Made by a program: the position numbers and the translations under genes
In this document: one piece after another, positions 28,020-35,019 of the stretch
Numbering within the stretch: position 1 is the first letter of the stretch
Layout of the letters: each line of letters starts with the position of its first letter
Notes under the pieces: model-generated
What the model saw: only the letters and a program-made list of their open reading frames with translations
Databases searched by the model: none
What the model was told of the DNA's origin: nothing
Source of the DNA: Nitriliruptoria bacterium
Lineage (GTDB): Bacteria; Actinomycetota; Nitriliruptoria; Euzebyales; Egibacteraceae
Reading direction: 5' to 3'
NCBI GenBank assembly: GCA_003550425.1
Contig: PUKE01000115.1
Span: 1 to 35,019 of the forward strand
DNA length: 35,019 nt

Positions 28020-29357
28020 TCACGCGCCCACGAGCTGCTCGGGTCGTCCGTGCCCGCTGTTGCGGTCCACCGCGTCGGTGTGCGCCTCGATGCCGTCGGG
28101 CAGCCGGCCGTGCGCGATCAGGTGCTCGTACTCGTCGCGGAAGAGCGCGAGGCTCGACTTGATGGGGCTCACGGCGCCATCGCCGAGCGCGCAGAACGAG
28201 CGGCCGAAGATGTTGTCGCAGATCTCGTCGAGCAGGTCGAGGTCCTCGCTCCTGCCGCGCCCCTCCAGGAGGCGGTCGTAGATCTGGGACAGCCAGAAGG
28301 TGCCCTCGCGGCAGGGCGTGCACTTGCCGCAGGACTCGTGCTCGTAGAACTTGGTCCAGTTCCGGGCGGCCTCGACGACGCTGGTGCGGTCGCTGAACAT
28401 CTGCATGGCGGCCGTGCCCAGCAGGCTGCCGGCCTCCATGATCGCCTCGAAGTCCATCGGGGTGTCGGCGTGCGCGCCGGTCAGCAGCGGGGTGGAGGAG
28501 CCGCCGGGGGTCCAGAAGCGCAGCTCGCGGCCGTCGAGCATCCCCTGACAGGAGACCTCGACGATCTCCCGGGCCGTCGCGCCCATCGGCCACTCGTAGT
28601 TGCCGGGGCGGTTGACCTCGCCGGAGACGCAGAACAGCTTCGGGCCAGGCGACTTCTCGGTGCCCATCGACCGGTACCAGTCCACGCCGTGCTGGACGAT
28701 GTGGGGCACGTTGGCGATGGTCTCGACGTTGTTGACCTGGGTGGGCATGCCATAGACGCCCGCCTGGGCGGGGAAGGGCGGCCGCAGTCGGGGCTGGCCG
28801 CGCCGGCCCTCCAGTGAGTCCAGGAGCGCGGTCTCCTCGCCGCAGATGTAGGCGCCGGCCGCGTAGTGCAGGGTCACGTCGACGTTGACGCCGCTGCCCT
28901 TGATGTCCTTGCCGAGGTAGCCGGCCTCGTAGGCCTCGGCGATGGCGTGCTCGAGGCGCACCCCCGGCCACAGGTACTCGCCGCGCAGGTAGAGGAACGC
29001 GCGCTCGGACTCCAGGGCGTAGCAGGAGACGATGATCCCCTCGAGGAGCTGGTGGGGGTCGCGCTCCATCAGCTCGCGGTCCTTGAAGGTGCCGGGCTCG
29101 CCCTCGTCGGCGTTGATGACGAGGTAGGTCGGCTTGCCGGTGCCCCGCGGGGTGAAGCCCCACTTGACGCCGGTGGGGAAGCCGGCGCCGCCGCGCCCGC
29201 GCAGGCCCGCGTCCTTGACCTGGCTGACCAGGTCGGTGGGCGCCTGGTCGAACGCCGTGGCGAGCGACTGGTAGCCCCCGGTGCGCTCGTAGCCGGCCAG
29301 GGTGTGGGCGTCGGGGACGTCGTAGCGCTGGGTGAGGACGCTGATGGGCTCGCTCAC
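28020..29357 (-). CDS. nuoF: NADH-quinone oxidoreductase subunit F, first complex (NADH/FMN subunit)
   Basis: This 445-residue flavoprotein oxidises NADH. It has the glycine-rich GLRGRGGAGFPTGVKWGF (51-68), the FMN-binding NADEGEPGTFKDRE (82-95), GAYICGEETALLDSLEG (168-184), and the N3 4Fe-4S site Cys 343/346/349 (SCGKCTPCREG) with Cys389. The track ORF starts in nuoE. I use GTG 29357, which overlaps the nuoE stop by four bases (GTGA) and gives the family N-terminus. There is no second copy in the EFG-less operon. Confidence 0.96.
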   Translation of the reverse strand: MSEPISVLTQRYDVPDAHTLAGYERTGGYQSLATAFDQAPTDLVSQVKDAGLRGRGGAGFPTGVKWGFTPRGTGKPTYLVINADEGEPGTFKDRELMERDPHQLLEGIIVSCYALESERAFLYLRGEYLWPGVRLEHAIAEAYEAGYLGKDIKGSGVNVDVTLHYAAGAYICGEETALLDSLEGRRGQPRLRPPFPAQAGVYGMPTQVNNVETIANVPHIVQHGVDWYRSMGTEKSPGPKLFCVSGEVNRPGNYEWPMGATAREIVEVSCQGMLDGRELRFWTPGGSSTPLLTGAHADTPMDFEAIMEAGSLLGTAAMQMFSDRTSVVEAARNWTKFYEHESCGKCTPCREGTFWLSQIYDRLLEGRGRSEDLDLLDEICDNIFGRSFCALGDGAVSPIKSSLALFRDEYEHLIAHGRLPDGIEAHTDAVDRNSGHGRPEQLVGA

Positions 29358-30289
29358 GAGGTGCCCTCCTGGTCGTCGTCGGCCGCGTCGTCGGCGGCGT
29401 CGTCGGCCGGGCCCCCGGTGGCGCCCGCGCCGGGATCGGTGGGCTCCCAGTCGGGGTCGGTGGTGGGGAACTCCCGCGCCTGGGGGCCCGCGCCGGACTC
29501 GACGGCGCTCGGGTCCTGGCCGGCGTCGCGCACCGCCTGGCGGGCGCGCTCGCGCTCGGCCTCCTGCCCGGCGCTGAAGGTGGGCTCGATCGTGACCGGC
29601 GTCACGCCGGGCCCGGCCTCGGGGATCGGCACCGCGCCATCGTCGGCGCGGGCCTGGTCGCTGGCACGGCCCGCCTGGGCCACCACCGCCTCGCCGTCGG
29701 GCGCCGGGCCCAGGCCCGCGAGCCGGTGCTGGACCGCGCGGATGCCCTCGGGCGGGAAGCCGCGCGTGGGGGTGGGGCGCTCCCCGGCCGCGACGCGGTC
29801 CACGAGGTCGGCGGCCGAGGCCGGCGTCTGGCCCTCGTAGTTGAGGTAGTCGATCGTGACCACCGGGGCGCCCTCGCAGTTGCCCAGGCACTCGGCGTGC
29901 TCGAGGGTGAACCGGCCGTCCTCGGTGGTGCCGTTGTGGCCCACGCCCAGGCGCTCGGAGAGGTGGCGGTACACCGCGGTGCCCCCGCGCACGTGGCACG
30001 CGAAGTTGGTGCACACGCTGACGAGGTGCTCGCCCATCGGCTCGCGCTTGTACATCGAGTAGAACGTCGCCACGGCGCCGACCTCGGCCTTGGTCAGCCC
30101 GCACAGCTCGGCGCACAGCGTGACGCCGGCGTCGGAGACGTAGCCGTGGGCGTGCTGCACGAGGTGCAGCAGGGGCAGCAGCGCGGAGCGCTTGACCGGA
30201 TAGCGGCCGACGATCTCCTCTGCCTTGGCGCGGACCTCGGCGGGGATCTCTGGTGCGGGGCCGCTCCCGTTGGTGCTCGGGTCGCTCAC
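29354..30289 (-). CDS. nuoE: NADH-quinone oxidoreductase subunit E, first complex, with acidic tail
   Basis: A thioredoxin-like 2Fe-2S subunit. Ligands are Cys 93/98 (VCTNFAC) and Cys 134/138 (ECLGNC), forming cluster N1a. The core ends near residue 180, but the protein is 311 residues. The extra ~130 residues are low in hydrophobics and end in an acidic stretch ([11 protein letters not shown]). This tail is not needed for the fold and looks disordered. The GTG start overlaps the nuoD stop by four bases. Confidence 0.95.
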   Translation of the reverse strand: MSDPSTNGSGPAPEIPAEVRAKAEEIVGRYPVKRSALLPLLHLVQHAHGYVSDAGVTLCAELCGLTKAEVGAVATFYSMYKREPMGEHLVSVCTNFACHVRGGTAVYRHLSERLGVGHNGTTEDGRFTLEHAECLGNCEGAPVVTIDYLNYEGQTPASAADLVDRVAAGERPTPTRGFPPEGIRAVQHRLAGLGPAPDGEAVVAQAGRASDQARADDGAVPIPEAGPGVTPVTIEPTFSAGQEAERERARQAVRDAGQDPSAVESGAGPQAREFPTTDPDWEPTDPGAGATGGPADDAADDAADDDQEGTS

Positions 30290-31698
30290 CGGTCGACTCC
30301 TCCCATCACGGGGTCAAGGCTGGCGACGGCGACGATGACGTCGGCGACGAGCAGCCCGCGCGTGGCCGTGGGCAGCGCGCCGACGTGGATGAAGCTCGGG
30401 TCGCGGACCTTGACGCGGTAGGGCTTGTTGGTGCCGTCGGAGGTCATGTGGTAGCCGAGCTCGCCGCGCGGGCTCTCCACCGGCGCGTACACCTGGCCGG
30501 CTGGGACCGTGAAGCCCTCGGTGACCAGCTTGAAGTGGTGGATGAGCGACTCCATCGACTGGCCCATGATCTTGGAGATGTACTCCTGGGCGTTGCCGAT
30601 GCCGTCGGGCCCCATGGCGAGCTGGGCGGGCCAGGCGATCTTCTGGTCCTCGACCATGACCGGGCCGTCGCCGACCTGCTCGAGGCGCTCGAGCGCCTGC
30701 TCGATGATTCGCACCGACTGGCGCGCCTCCTCGATGCGCAGCAGGTAGCGCGCGTAGGCGTCGCCGTCCTCGCCGGTGATGACCTCGAAGTCGTAGGTCT
30801 CGATCCCGCAGTAGGGATCGGTGACGCGCACGTCGTAGGGGATCCCGGCGCTGCGCAGCCCGGGCCCGGTGACCCCGAGGTCCAGGCACTGCTCGGCGGT
30901 GAGGACCCCCACGCCCTTGAGGCGCTCGATCCAGATGGGGTTCTCGGTGAGCAGGTCCTCGAACTCCTGCAGGCGGTTGGGGATCTCGGTGATGACGGTG
31001 TTGGCCCGCTCCACGAAGTCCTCGGGGACGTCCTGGGCCACGCCGCCGGGGCGGATGTAGGCGTGGTTCATCCGCAGCCCCGTGACCTGCTCGAACAGGT
31101 CGAGCACGGTCTCGCGCTCACGGAAGCCGTAGATCATCGCCGTGGTCGACCCGAGCTCCATCCCGCCGGTGGCCAGCCAGACCATGTGGCTGGAGATGCG
31201 GTTCAGCTCGGTCATGATCACGCGGATGATCTGGGCGCGCTCGGGGATCTCCTCGGTGATGCCGAGCAGCTTCTCGACCCCGAGGCAGTACGCCAGCTCG
31301 TTGAACAGCGGCGAGAGGTAGTCCATTCGGGTGACGAACGTGACCCCCGGCACCCAGGGCCGGAACTCGACGTTCTTCTCGATCCCGGTGTGGAGGTAGC
31401 CGATGATCGGCTCGTTGTCGACGACCGTCTCGCCGTCGAGCGACAGCCGCATCCGCAGCACCCCGTGGGTCGAGGGGTGCTGCGGCCCCATGTTGAGGAC
31501 CATGAGGTCGTCCTCGACGGCGTCGGGGAGCTCCTCCCAGTCGCCGCCCACGAGGGTGTACTCCGCGGGCTCGCCGCGCGCGGGGACGGTCTCGCCCTCC
31601 TGGGTGGCCACCGCCGAGGAGGGCTCGGTGATGGGCTCCTCCTCGCCCCAGGGGGCGCCGGTCTCGGGCGGTCGGTCGCTGTGCTGGTCGCTGCTCAT
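30286..31698 (-). CDS. nuoD: NADH-quinone oxidoreductase subunit D, first complex
   Basis: A 470-residue Q-module subunit with an N-terminal extension of ~65 residues that is acidic and looks disordered. It then has the canonical [13 protein letters not shown], the quinone Tyr127 in [12 protein letters not shown], and [12 protein letters not shown], and ends in GGVDR. It starts at ATG 31698. A 102-nt gap separates it from nuoC; the gap holds only a short 12-bp direct repeat. Confidence 0.96.
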   Translation of the reverse strand: MSSDQHSDRPPETGAPWGEEEPITEPSSAVATQEGETVPARGEPAEYTLVGGDWEELPDAVEDDLMVLNMGPQHPSTHGVLRMRLSLDGETVVDNEPIIGYLHTGIEKNVEFRPWVPGVTFVTRMDYLSPLFNELAYCLGVEKLLGITEEIPERAQIIRVIMTELNRISSHMVWLATGGMELGSTTAMIYGFRERETVLDLFEQVTGLRMNHAYIRPGGVAQDVPEDFVERANTVITEIPNRLQEFEDLLTENPIWIERLKGVGVLTAEQCLDLGVTGPGLRSAGIPYDVRVTDPYCGIETYDFEVITGEDGDAYARYLLRIEEARQSVRIIEQALERLEQVGDGPVMVEDQKIAWPAQLAMGPDGIGNAQEYISKIMGQSMESLIHHFKLVTEGFTVPAGQVYAPVESPRGELGYHMTSDGTNKPYRVKVRDPSFIHVGALPTATRGLLVADVIVAVASLDPVMGGVDR

Positions 31699-31800
31699 GG
31701 GCCTCGGTGCTCCTGGCGTGGGCCTCGGTGTGCGCTGCGCGTGGTCGTGGGGCTGGTCGCTCGAGGGCGGGGGCGCCCGCGGATCGGGTCGGGCGCCGCG

Positions 31801-32466
31801 CTAGTACTCGCGCTCGTCGGGCGGGGGGATGGTCGCGCCCTTGTACTCGACCTCCACCCCGCCGAGGGGGTAGTCCTTGCGGTGGGGGTGGCCCTCCCAG
31901 TCCTCGGGCATGAGGATGCGCTGGAGGTTGGGATGCTCGGCGAACACCACCCCGAAGAAGTCGTAGACCTCGCGCTCCATGAAGTCCGCGGCCCGCCACA
32001 CCCCGGTGGCGGTGGGCAGCCGCGGGGCCTCGTCGTCGAGGTTCACCCGCACTCGGAAGCGGTGGCCCTGGCTGATCGAGGTGAGCAGGTAGTCCACCTC
32101 GATCCGACCCGCCTGCGTCTCGGTGTAGGTGGGCCAGCCGGTGGTCGCCTGGGCGCTGGCCTCGCGGGTGCCGCCGGGCCAGTGGACGCCCGAGAGGTCC
32201 GACAGGAGCTCGCACTGCAGCTCCGGGTCGTCACGGCAGAAGGTGAGGAGCTCCACGAGCCGCTCGGGGCTCGTCACGACCGTCAGCTCGCGGCGGTCGG
32301 CGAGCACCTCGAGCCCGTCGGGGTCGCCCTCGGCGACGTTGCCGAAGGCCTCGACCAGCCGGTCGCGGACGGCGACCAGGTGGTCGGGCAGCGAGCGGTC
32401 CAACGACCGCTCGCGCATCCGCGCCGTCTCGCCGAGGGTGACGTTGGGGTTGCGATCGCGGCTCAT
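31801..32466 (-). CDS. nuoC: NADH-quinone oxidoreductase subunit C, first complex
   Basis: A 221-residue Q-module subunit. The 30-kDa signature is FMEREVYDFFGVVFAEHP, followed by LQRILMPEDWEGHPHRKDYP. It ends shortly afterwards (PPPDEREY) with no repetitive tail, in contrast to NuoC2. The track ORF extends upstream through nuoB. The ATG at 32466 follows the nuoB stop by two bases and is the first suitable start. Confidence 0.95.
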   Translation of the reverse strand: MSRDRNPNVTLGETARMRERSLDRSLPDHLVAVRDRLVEAFGNVAEGDPDGLEVLADRRELTVVTSPERLVELLTFCRDDPELQCELLSDLSGVHWPGGTREASAQATTGWPTYTETQAGRIEVDYLLTSISQGHRFRVRVNLDDEAPRLPTATGVWRAADFMEREVYDFFGVVFAEHPNLQRILMPEDWEGHPHRKDYPLGGVEVEYKGATIPPPDEREY

Positions 32467-32468
32467 GG

Positions 32469-33113
32469 TCAGCGCTCCTGCGACGGGCCGGGCTCGGCGC
32501 CGCTCGGGGTGTCGCGCCGACCCGACCGGGTGCCGCTGCGAGGGGCGAACTGGGCGGCGGCCACGCCCTCCACGCTCGGATCGGGGTCGATCCAGCCGGT
32601 GCGGCGACGGAAGTCCTCCATCGACTCGCCCGGCTTGGGGCGCTCGACGAACTGCTCGCTCTTGACCTTGTCCTGCAGCTTGAGGATCCCGTCCATCAGC
32701 ATCTCGGGCCGTGGCGGACAGCCGGGGACGTACATGTCGACCGGCACCACGTGGTCCACGCCCTGCACGATCGCGTAGTTGTTGAACATGCCACCGCTGG
32801 AGGCGCACACCCCCATCGACAGCACCCACTTGGGCTCGGGCATCTGGTCGTACAGGTTGCGCACCACCGGGGCCATCTTCTGGCTGACGCGACCGGCGAC
32901 GATCATGAGGTCGGCCTGCCGCGGGCTGGCGCGGAAGACCTCCTGGCCGAAGCGGGCCAGGTCGTAGTGGCTGCCACCAGTCGACATCATCTCGATCGCG
33001 CAGCAGGCGAGCCCGAACGTCGCGGGCCACATGCTGCCGGCGCGCCCCCAGTTGACGAACTTCTCAACGGAGGTGAGCAGGATGCCGTTGGGGAGCTTGG
33101 CCTCTAGTCCCAT
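32469..33113 (-). CDS. nuoB: NADH-quinone oxidoreductase subunit B, first complex
   Basis: A 214-residue subunit holding cluster N2: Cys37-Cys38 ([10 protein letters not shown]), Cys103 (MGVCASSGG) and Cys132 (VPGCPPRPE). The C-terminal ~45 residues are a hydrophilic tail rich in Ser, Arg and Gly. The ATG at 33113 overlaps the nuoA end by ten bases. Confidence 0.96.
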   Translation of the reverse strand: MGLEAKLPNGILLTSVEKFVNWGRAGSMWPATFGLACCAIEMMSTGGSHYDLARFGQEVFRASPRQADLMIVAGRVSQKMAPVVRNLYDQMPEPKWVLSMGVCASSGGMFNNYAIVQGVDHVVPVDMYVPGCPPRPEMLMDGILKLQDKVKSEQFVERPKPGESMEDFRRRTGWIDPDPSVEGVAAAQFAPRSGTRSGRRDTPSGAEPGPSQER

Positions 33114-33469
33114 TCCAGGCCTCCCTTGCGGAGGACGTAGTAGTAGCTCTCGAACAGCAGGAGGATGAAGATGGCCATCGCGGCGACGGCGAACCAGCCG
33201 AGGTCGCGGAGCACCACCGCCCAGGGGTAGAGGAAGACCGCCTCGACGTCGAAGATGATGAACAGCATCGCGACGAGGTAGAACTTCACGGGGAAGCGGC
33301 TGCCGGCGATCTCGGTCTCAGGGCTGGTGATGATCCCCGACTCGTAGGCCATGGCCTTGACGGGCCCGGGCTTCCACGGACCCAGGCGCGCTGCCACGAT
33401 CAGCGAGACGCCGACGAACCCGACGGCGATCGCGAACAACAGCAGCAGCGGGAGGTACTCGGCGAGCAC
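33104..33469 (-). CDS. nuoA: NADH-quinone oxidoreductase subunit A, first complex
   Basis: A 121-residue protein with three membrane helices and the signature [17 protein letters not shown]. It starts at GTG 33469 with GGAGG about 10 nt upstream. It is the first gene of the complete nuo operon, with a promoter candidate 60-90 nt upstream. Confidence 0.96.
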   Translation of the reverse strand: MLAEYLPLLLLFAIAVGFVGVSLIVAARLGPWKPGPVKAMAYESGIITSPETEIAGSRFPVKFYLVAMLFIIFDVEAVFLYPWAVVLRDLGWFAVAAMAIFILLLFESYYYVLRKGGLEWD

Positions 33470-33530
33470 GGCGGATCAGCCTCCGGTCGAGCGGGACGCG
33501 GCCGGCGCCAGGGGCGCACGCGGCGAGCGC

Positions 33531-33559
33531 AGCCTAGGCAGGCGCTGCGCCAGGCTCAA
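33531..33559 (-). promoter_or_regulatory. Promoter candidate for the nuoA-N operon
   Basis: On the minus strand TTGAGC (-35) and TAGGCT (-10) are separated by exactly 17 nt, giving a leader of about 55 nt before the nuoA GTG. The 116-nt gap between nuoA and the reductase gene holds no other clear signal. Readthrough from the upstream gene is also possible. Confidence 0.6.
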
Positions 33560-33585
33560 GCGCGGGTCGTCGACCATCGCCCGCC

Positions 33586-34902
33586 TCATGCCGACGGCAC
33601 CGCCCGCGACAGCCCGTTGATGATGCGGTCGATCCCGTCGGCGCTGCGCCGGTCGACCAGGTGGGCCATGAAGCGGAAGACGAAGCGCATGAGCGCTGGG
33701 CGCGGCATCCCGTAGTCGCGGCACAGCCGCATGATCGTCGGGTTGCCCATCACCGCGGCGAACACGATGCCCAGCCGGTAGTAGCCGCCCCACTGCTCGG
33801 TCACCGCGCGGGGGTAGCCCTGCAGCAGCGCGTCGTCGCTGTGCGCCAGCGCGAGGTCGGCGGCCTCGGCGGCCATCTCGCCGGCCTCGATGGCGTAGCT
33901 GATGCCCTCCCCGTTGAAGGGGTTCACCATCCCGGCCGCGTCGCCGACCAACAGGGCGCCGCCGCGCACCATCGGGCGGCGATTGTGCGACATCGGCAGG
34001 CCGGCGCTCTTGGTGCGGCCATGGGAGGTCTCGGCGCTGATGCCCCACTCGGCGGGCATCGAGGCGATCCACTCCTCGAGGATGCCCCGGTAGCTCACGC
34101 CGCGGAAGTGGCGGGAGCTGTCGAGCTGGCCCCAGCCGACGTTCACGGTGCCGTCGTCCAGCGGGAAGATCCAGCCGTAGGCCGGCAGGAGCTTGCCGTT
34201 GGAGGTGATCTCGAGGAACCCCTCCATCATGTCGAGGTCGGGGCGCGCGTGGTCGTGGTACGCGCGGATGGCCACGCCCATCGGGCGCTTGCGATCCCGG
34301 TGCAGGCCCAGGGCGATGCCCAGGCGCGAGGAGTTGCCGTCGGCCACGATGACGATCGGCGCGCGCACGGTGCCCGTGGCGGTCGTGCCGTCCTCGCGCC
34401 GCTGCCGCCAGGTCACCCCGGCCACGCGCTCCTGACTGCTGGTCAGCCACACCGGGCCGGTGACCTCGGTGCCCTCCCAGAGCGTGGCGCCACCCGCGAC
34501 CGCGTGCTGGGCGAGCGTGTGGTCGAACAGCTCGCGCGTGGCGGTCACCGAGTGGGCGGGCCAGTCGGGGAGCTCGGGCCAGGGCAGGTCCAGCACCGTT
34601 CGCCCGCCATACATCCGCAGGCCGCGCTGGCGGTGCCACCCCGGGACGCGTCCCTCTGCCTCCTGATGCAGGCCCAGGCGCTGCAGCGCTCGCACCGCGC
34701 GGGGCGTCAGGGCGTCGCCGCAGACCTTGTCGCGGGGGAACGTGGCCTTCTCGATCACGACCACGTCGCGCCCGGCGTCGGCCAGGAACCGTGCCGTCGC
34801 GGCGCCGGCCGGCCCCGCGCCGACGACGACGACGTCGGCGTGCGTCACCGGCTCCGGCGCCGTCTGCGCGGTCGGCGCGCCAGTCCCGTCGGTGTCGGTC
34901 AC
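33586..34902 (-). CDS. Geranylgeranyl-reductase-family FAD protein (probable menaquinone side-chain reductase)
   Basis: A 438-residue flavoprotein. The N-terminal Rossmann FAD motif is VVVGAGPAGAATARFL (26-41), followed by KVCGDALTPRAVRALQ and, in the C-terminal half, GDAAGMVNPFNGEGISYAIE, the second FAD motif of this family. Relatives reduce isoprenoid double bonds; the mycobacterial member MenJ saturates one unit of the menaquinone tail. The location directly before nuoA supports a menaquinone role over archaeal-type lipids or chlorophyll. I choose GTG 34902 (VTDTDGTG) because GGGAGGG lies five nt upstream; the track start at 34983 lies upstream of the likely promoter. Confidence 0.88.
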   Translation of the reverse strand: MTDTDGTGAPTAQTAPEPVTHADVVVVGAGPAGAATARFLADAGRDVVVIEKATFPRDKVCGDALTPRAVRALQRLGLHQEAEGRVPGWHRQRGLRMYGGRTVLDLPWPELPDWPAHSVTATRELFDHTLAQHAVAGGATLWEGTEVTGPVWLTSSQERVAGVTWRQRREDGTTATGTVRAPIVIVADGNSSRLGIALGLHRDRKRPMGVAIRAYHDHARPDLDMMEGFLEITSNGKLLPAYGWIFPLDDGTVNVGWGQLDSSRHFRGVSYRGILEEWIASMPAEWGISAETSHGRTKSAGLPMSHNRRPMVRGGALLVGDAAGMVNPFNGEGISYAIEAGEMAAEAADLALAHSDDALLQGYPRAVTEQWGGYYRLGIVFAAVMGNPTIMRLCRDYGMPRPALMRFVFRFMAHLVDRRSADGIDRIINGLSRAVPSA

Positions 34903-34954
34903 CCGAACCCTCCCTGATTCTCCGCCCGTGCGGCGATCCGGTGCCTCCACGGCG

Positions 34955-34972
34955 TTGTGAACGGTATCACGA
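34955..34972 (-). promoter_or_regulatory. Rex-like operator overlapping a -10 box upstream of the reductase/nuo cluster
   Basis: On the minus strand the 18-bp sequence TCGTGATACCGTTCACAA matches the Rex consensus TTGTGAA-N4-TTCACAA at 12 of 14 defined positions, with one half-site perfect. It spans TACCGT, a possible -10 box (34961-34966), and lies 53-70 nt before the start codon. Rex is the actinobacterial and firmicute repressor that senses NADH/NAD+, so this target is biologically fitting. No good -35 was found. A rex gene is not in the window. Confidence 0.6.
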
Positions 34973-35019
34973 GGCCTCTCCACTGCCCCGGGTCGTGTCA
35001 GGGGTCACGGGGCTGGGGA

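Noticed and set aside
31698-31732. 12-bp direct repeat before nuoD
   Set aside because: It is short, occurs only twice in a GC-rich gap, and has no palindromic or spacing pattern typical of an operator.

Overview
The window is very GC-rich, with strong third-position GC bias and long shadow ORFs on the opposite strand. GTG starts and ATGA/GTGA/TGATG gene overlaps are common. The gene content fits a high-GC actinobacterium: menaquinone-type NDH-1 operons next to a geranylgeranyl-reductase-family gene and a polyprenyl diphosphate synthase. A deep-branching class such as Nitriliruptoria is only a guess from sequence style.

Layout. Positions 1-434, minus strand: the 5' end of tuf (EF-Tu), preceded by tRNA-Met(CAT) and tRNA-Thr(GGT) with a good promoter. 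Positions 563-3039, plus strand: a YdbS/YdbT-like pair of bacterial PH-domain membrane proteins; the second is split by an in-frame TAG. Positions 3096-3251, minus: tRNA-Tyr(GTA) with its own promoter and terminator hairpin. Positions 3344-3643, plus: a small unknown protein. Positions 3681-4547, minus: the HtpX protease. Positions 4657-15900, minus: a second complex I operon, nuoA2-B2-C2-D2-H2-I2-J2-K2-L2-M2-N2, with no nuoE, nuoF or nuoG. Positions 16166-17203, minus: polyprenyl diphosphate synthase. Positions 17241-33469, minus: a complete 14-gene nuoA-N operon. Positions 33586-34902, minus: a geranylgeranyl-reductase-family flavoprotein (MenJ-like), with a Rex-like palindrome overlapping its probable -10 box.

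How the parts work together. nuoA-N encodes a canonical proton-pumping NADH:menaquinone oxidoreductase with all expected Fe-S ligands, including those of cluster N7 in NuoG. The two prenyl-metabolism genes plausibly build and partly saturate the menaquinone side chain. The second operon encodes the Q module and the whole membrane pump but lacks the NADH-oxidising module, so its electron donor is unknown.

The most interesting signal is in this second complex. NuoC2 and NuoI2 both carry long low-complexity C-terminal tails with a shared basic motif of the type (D/E)RVAxAKAKAA. NuoI2 has it twice, in an almost perfect 82-bp DNA duplication. The tails are absent from NuoC1 and NuoI1. NuoD2 and NuoH2 also differ from NuoD1 and NuoH1 at residues that line the quinone site. 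I infer a complex I variant with a different electron input and perhaps a different quinone chemistry. From memory, Streptomyces also has a second partial nuo set, so the gene set itself is not new, but the tails look under-described.
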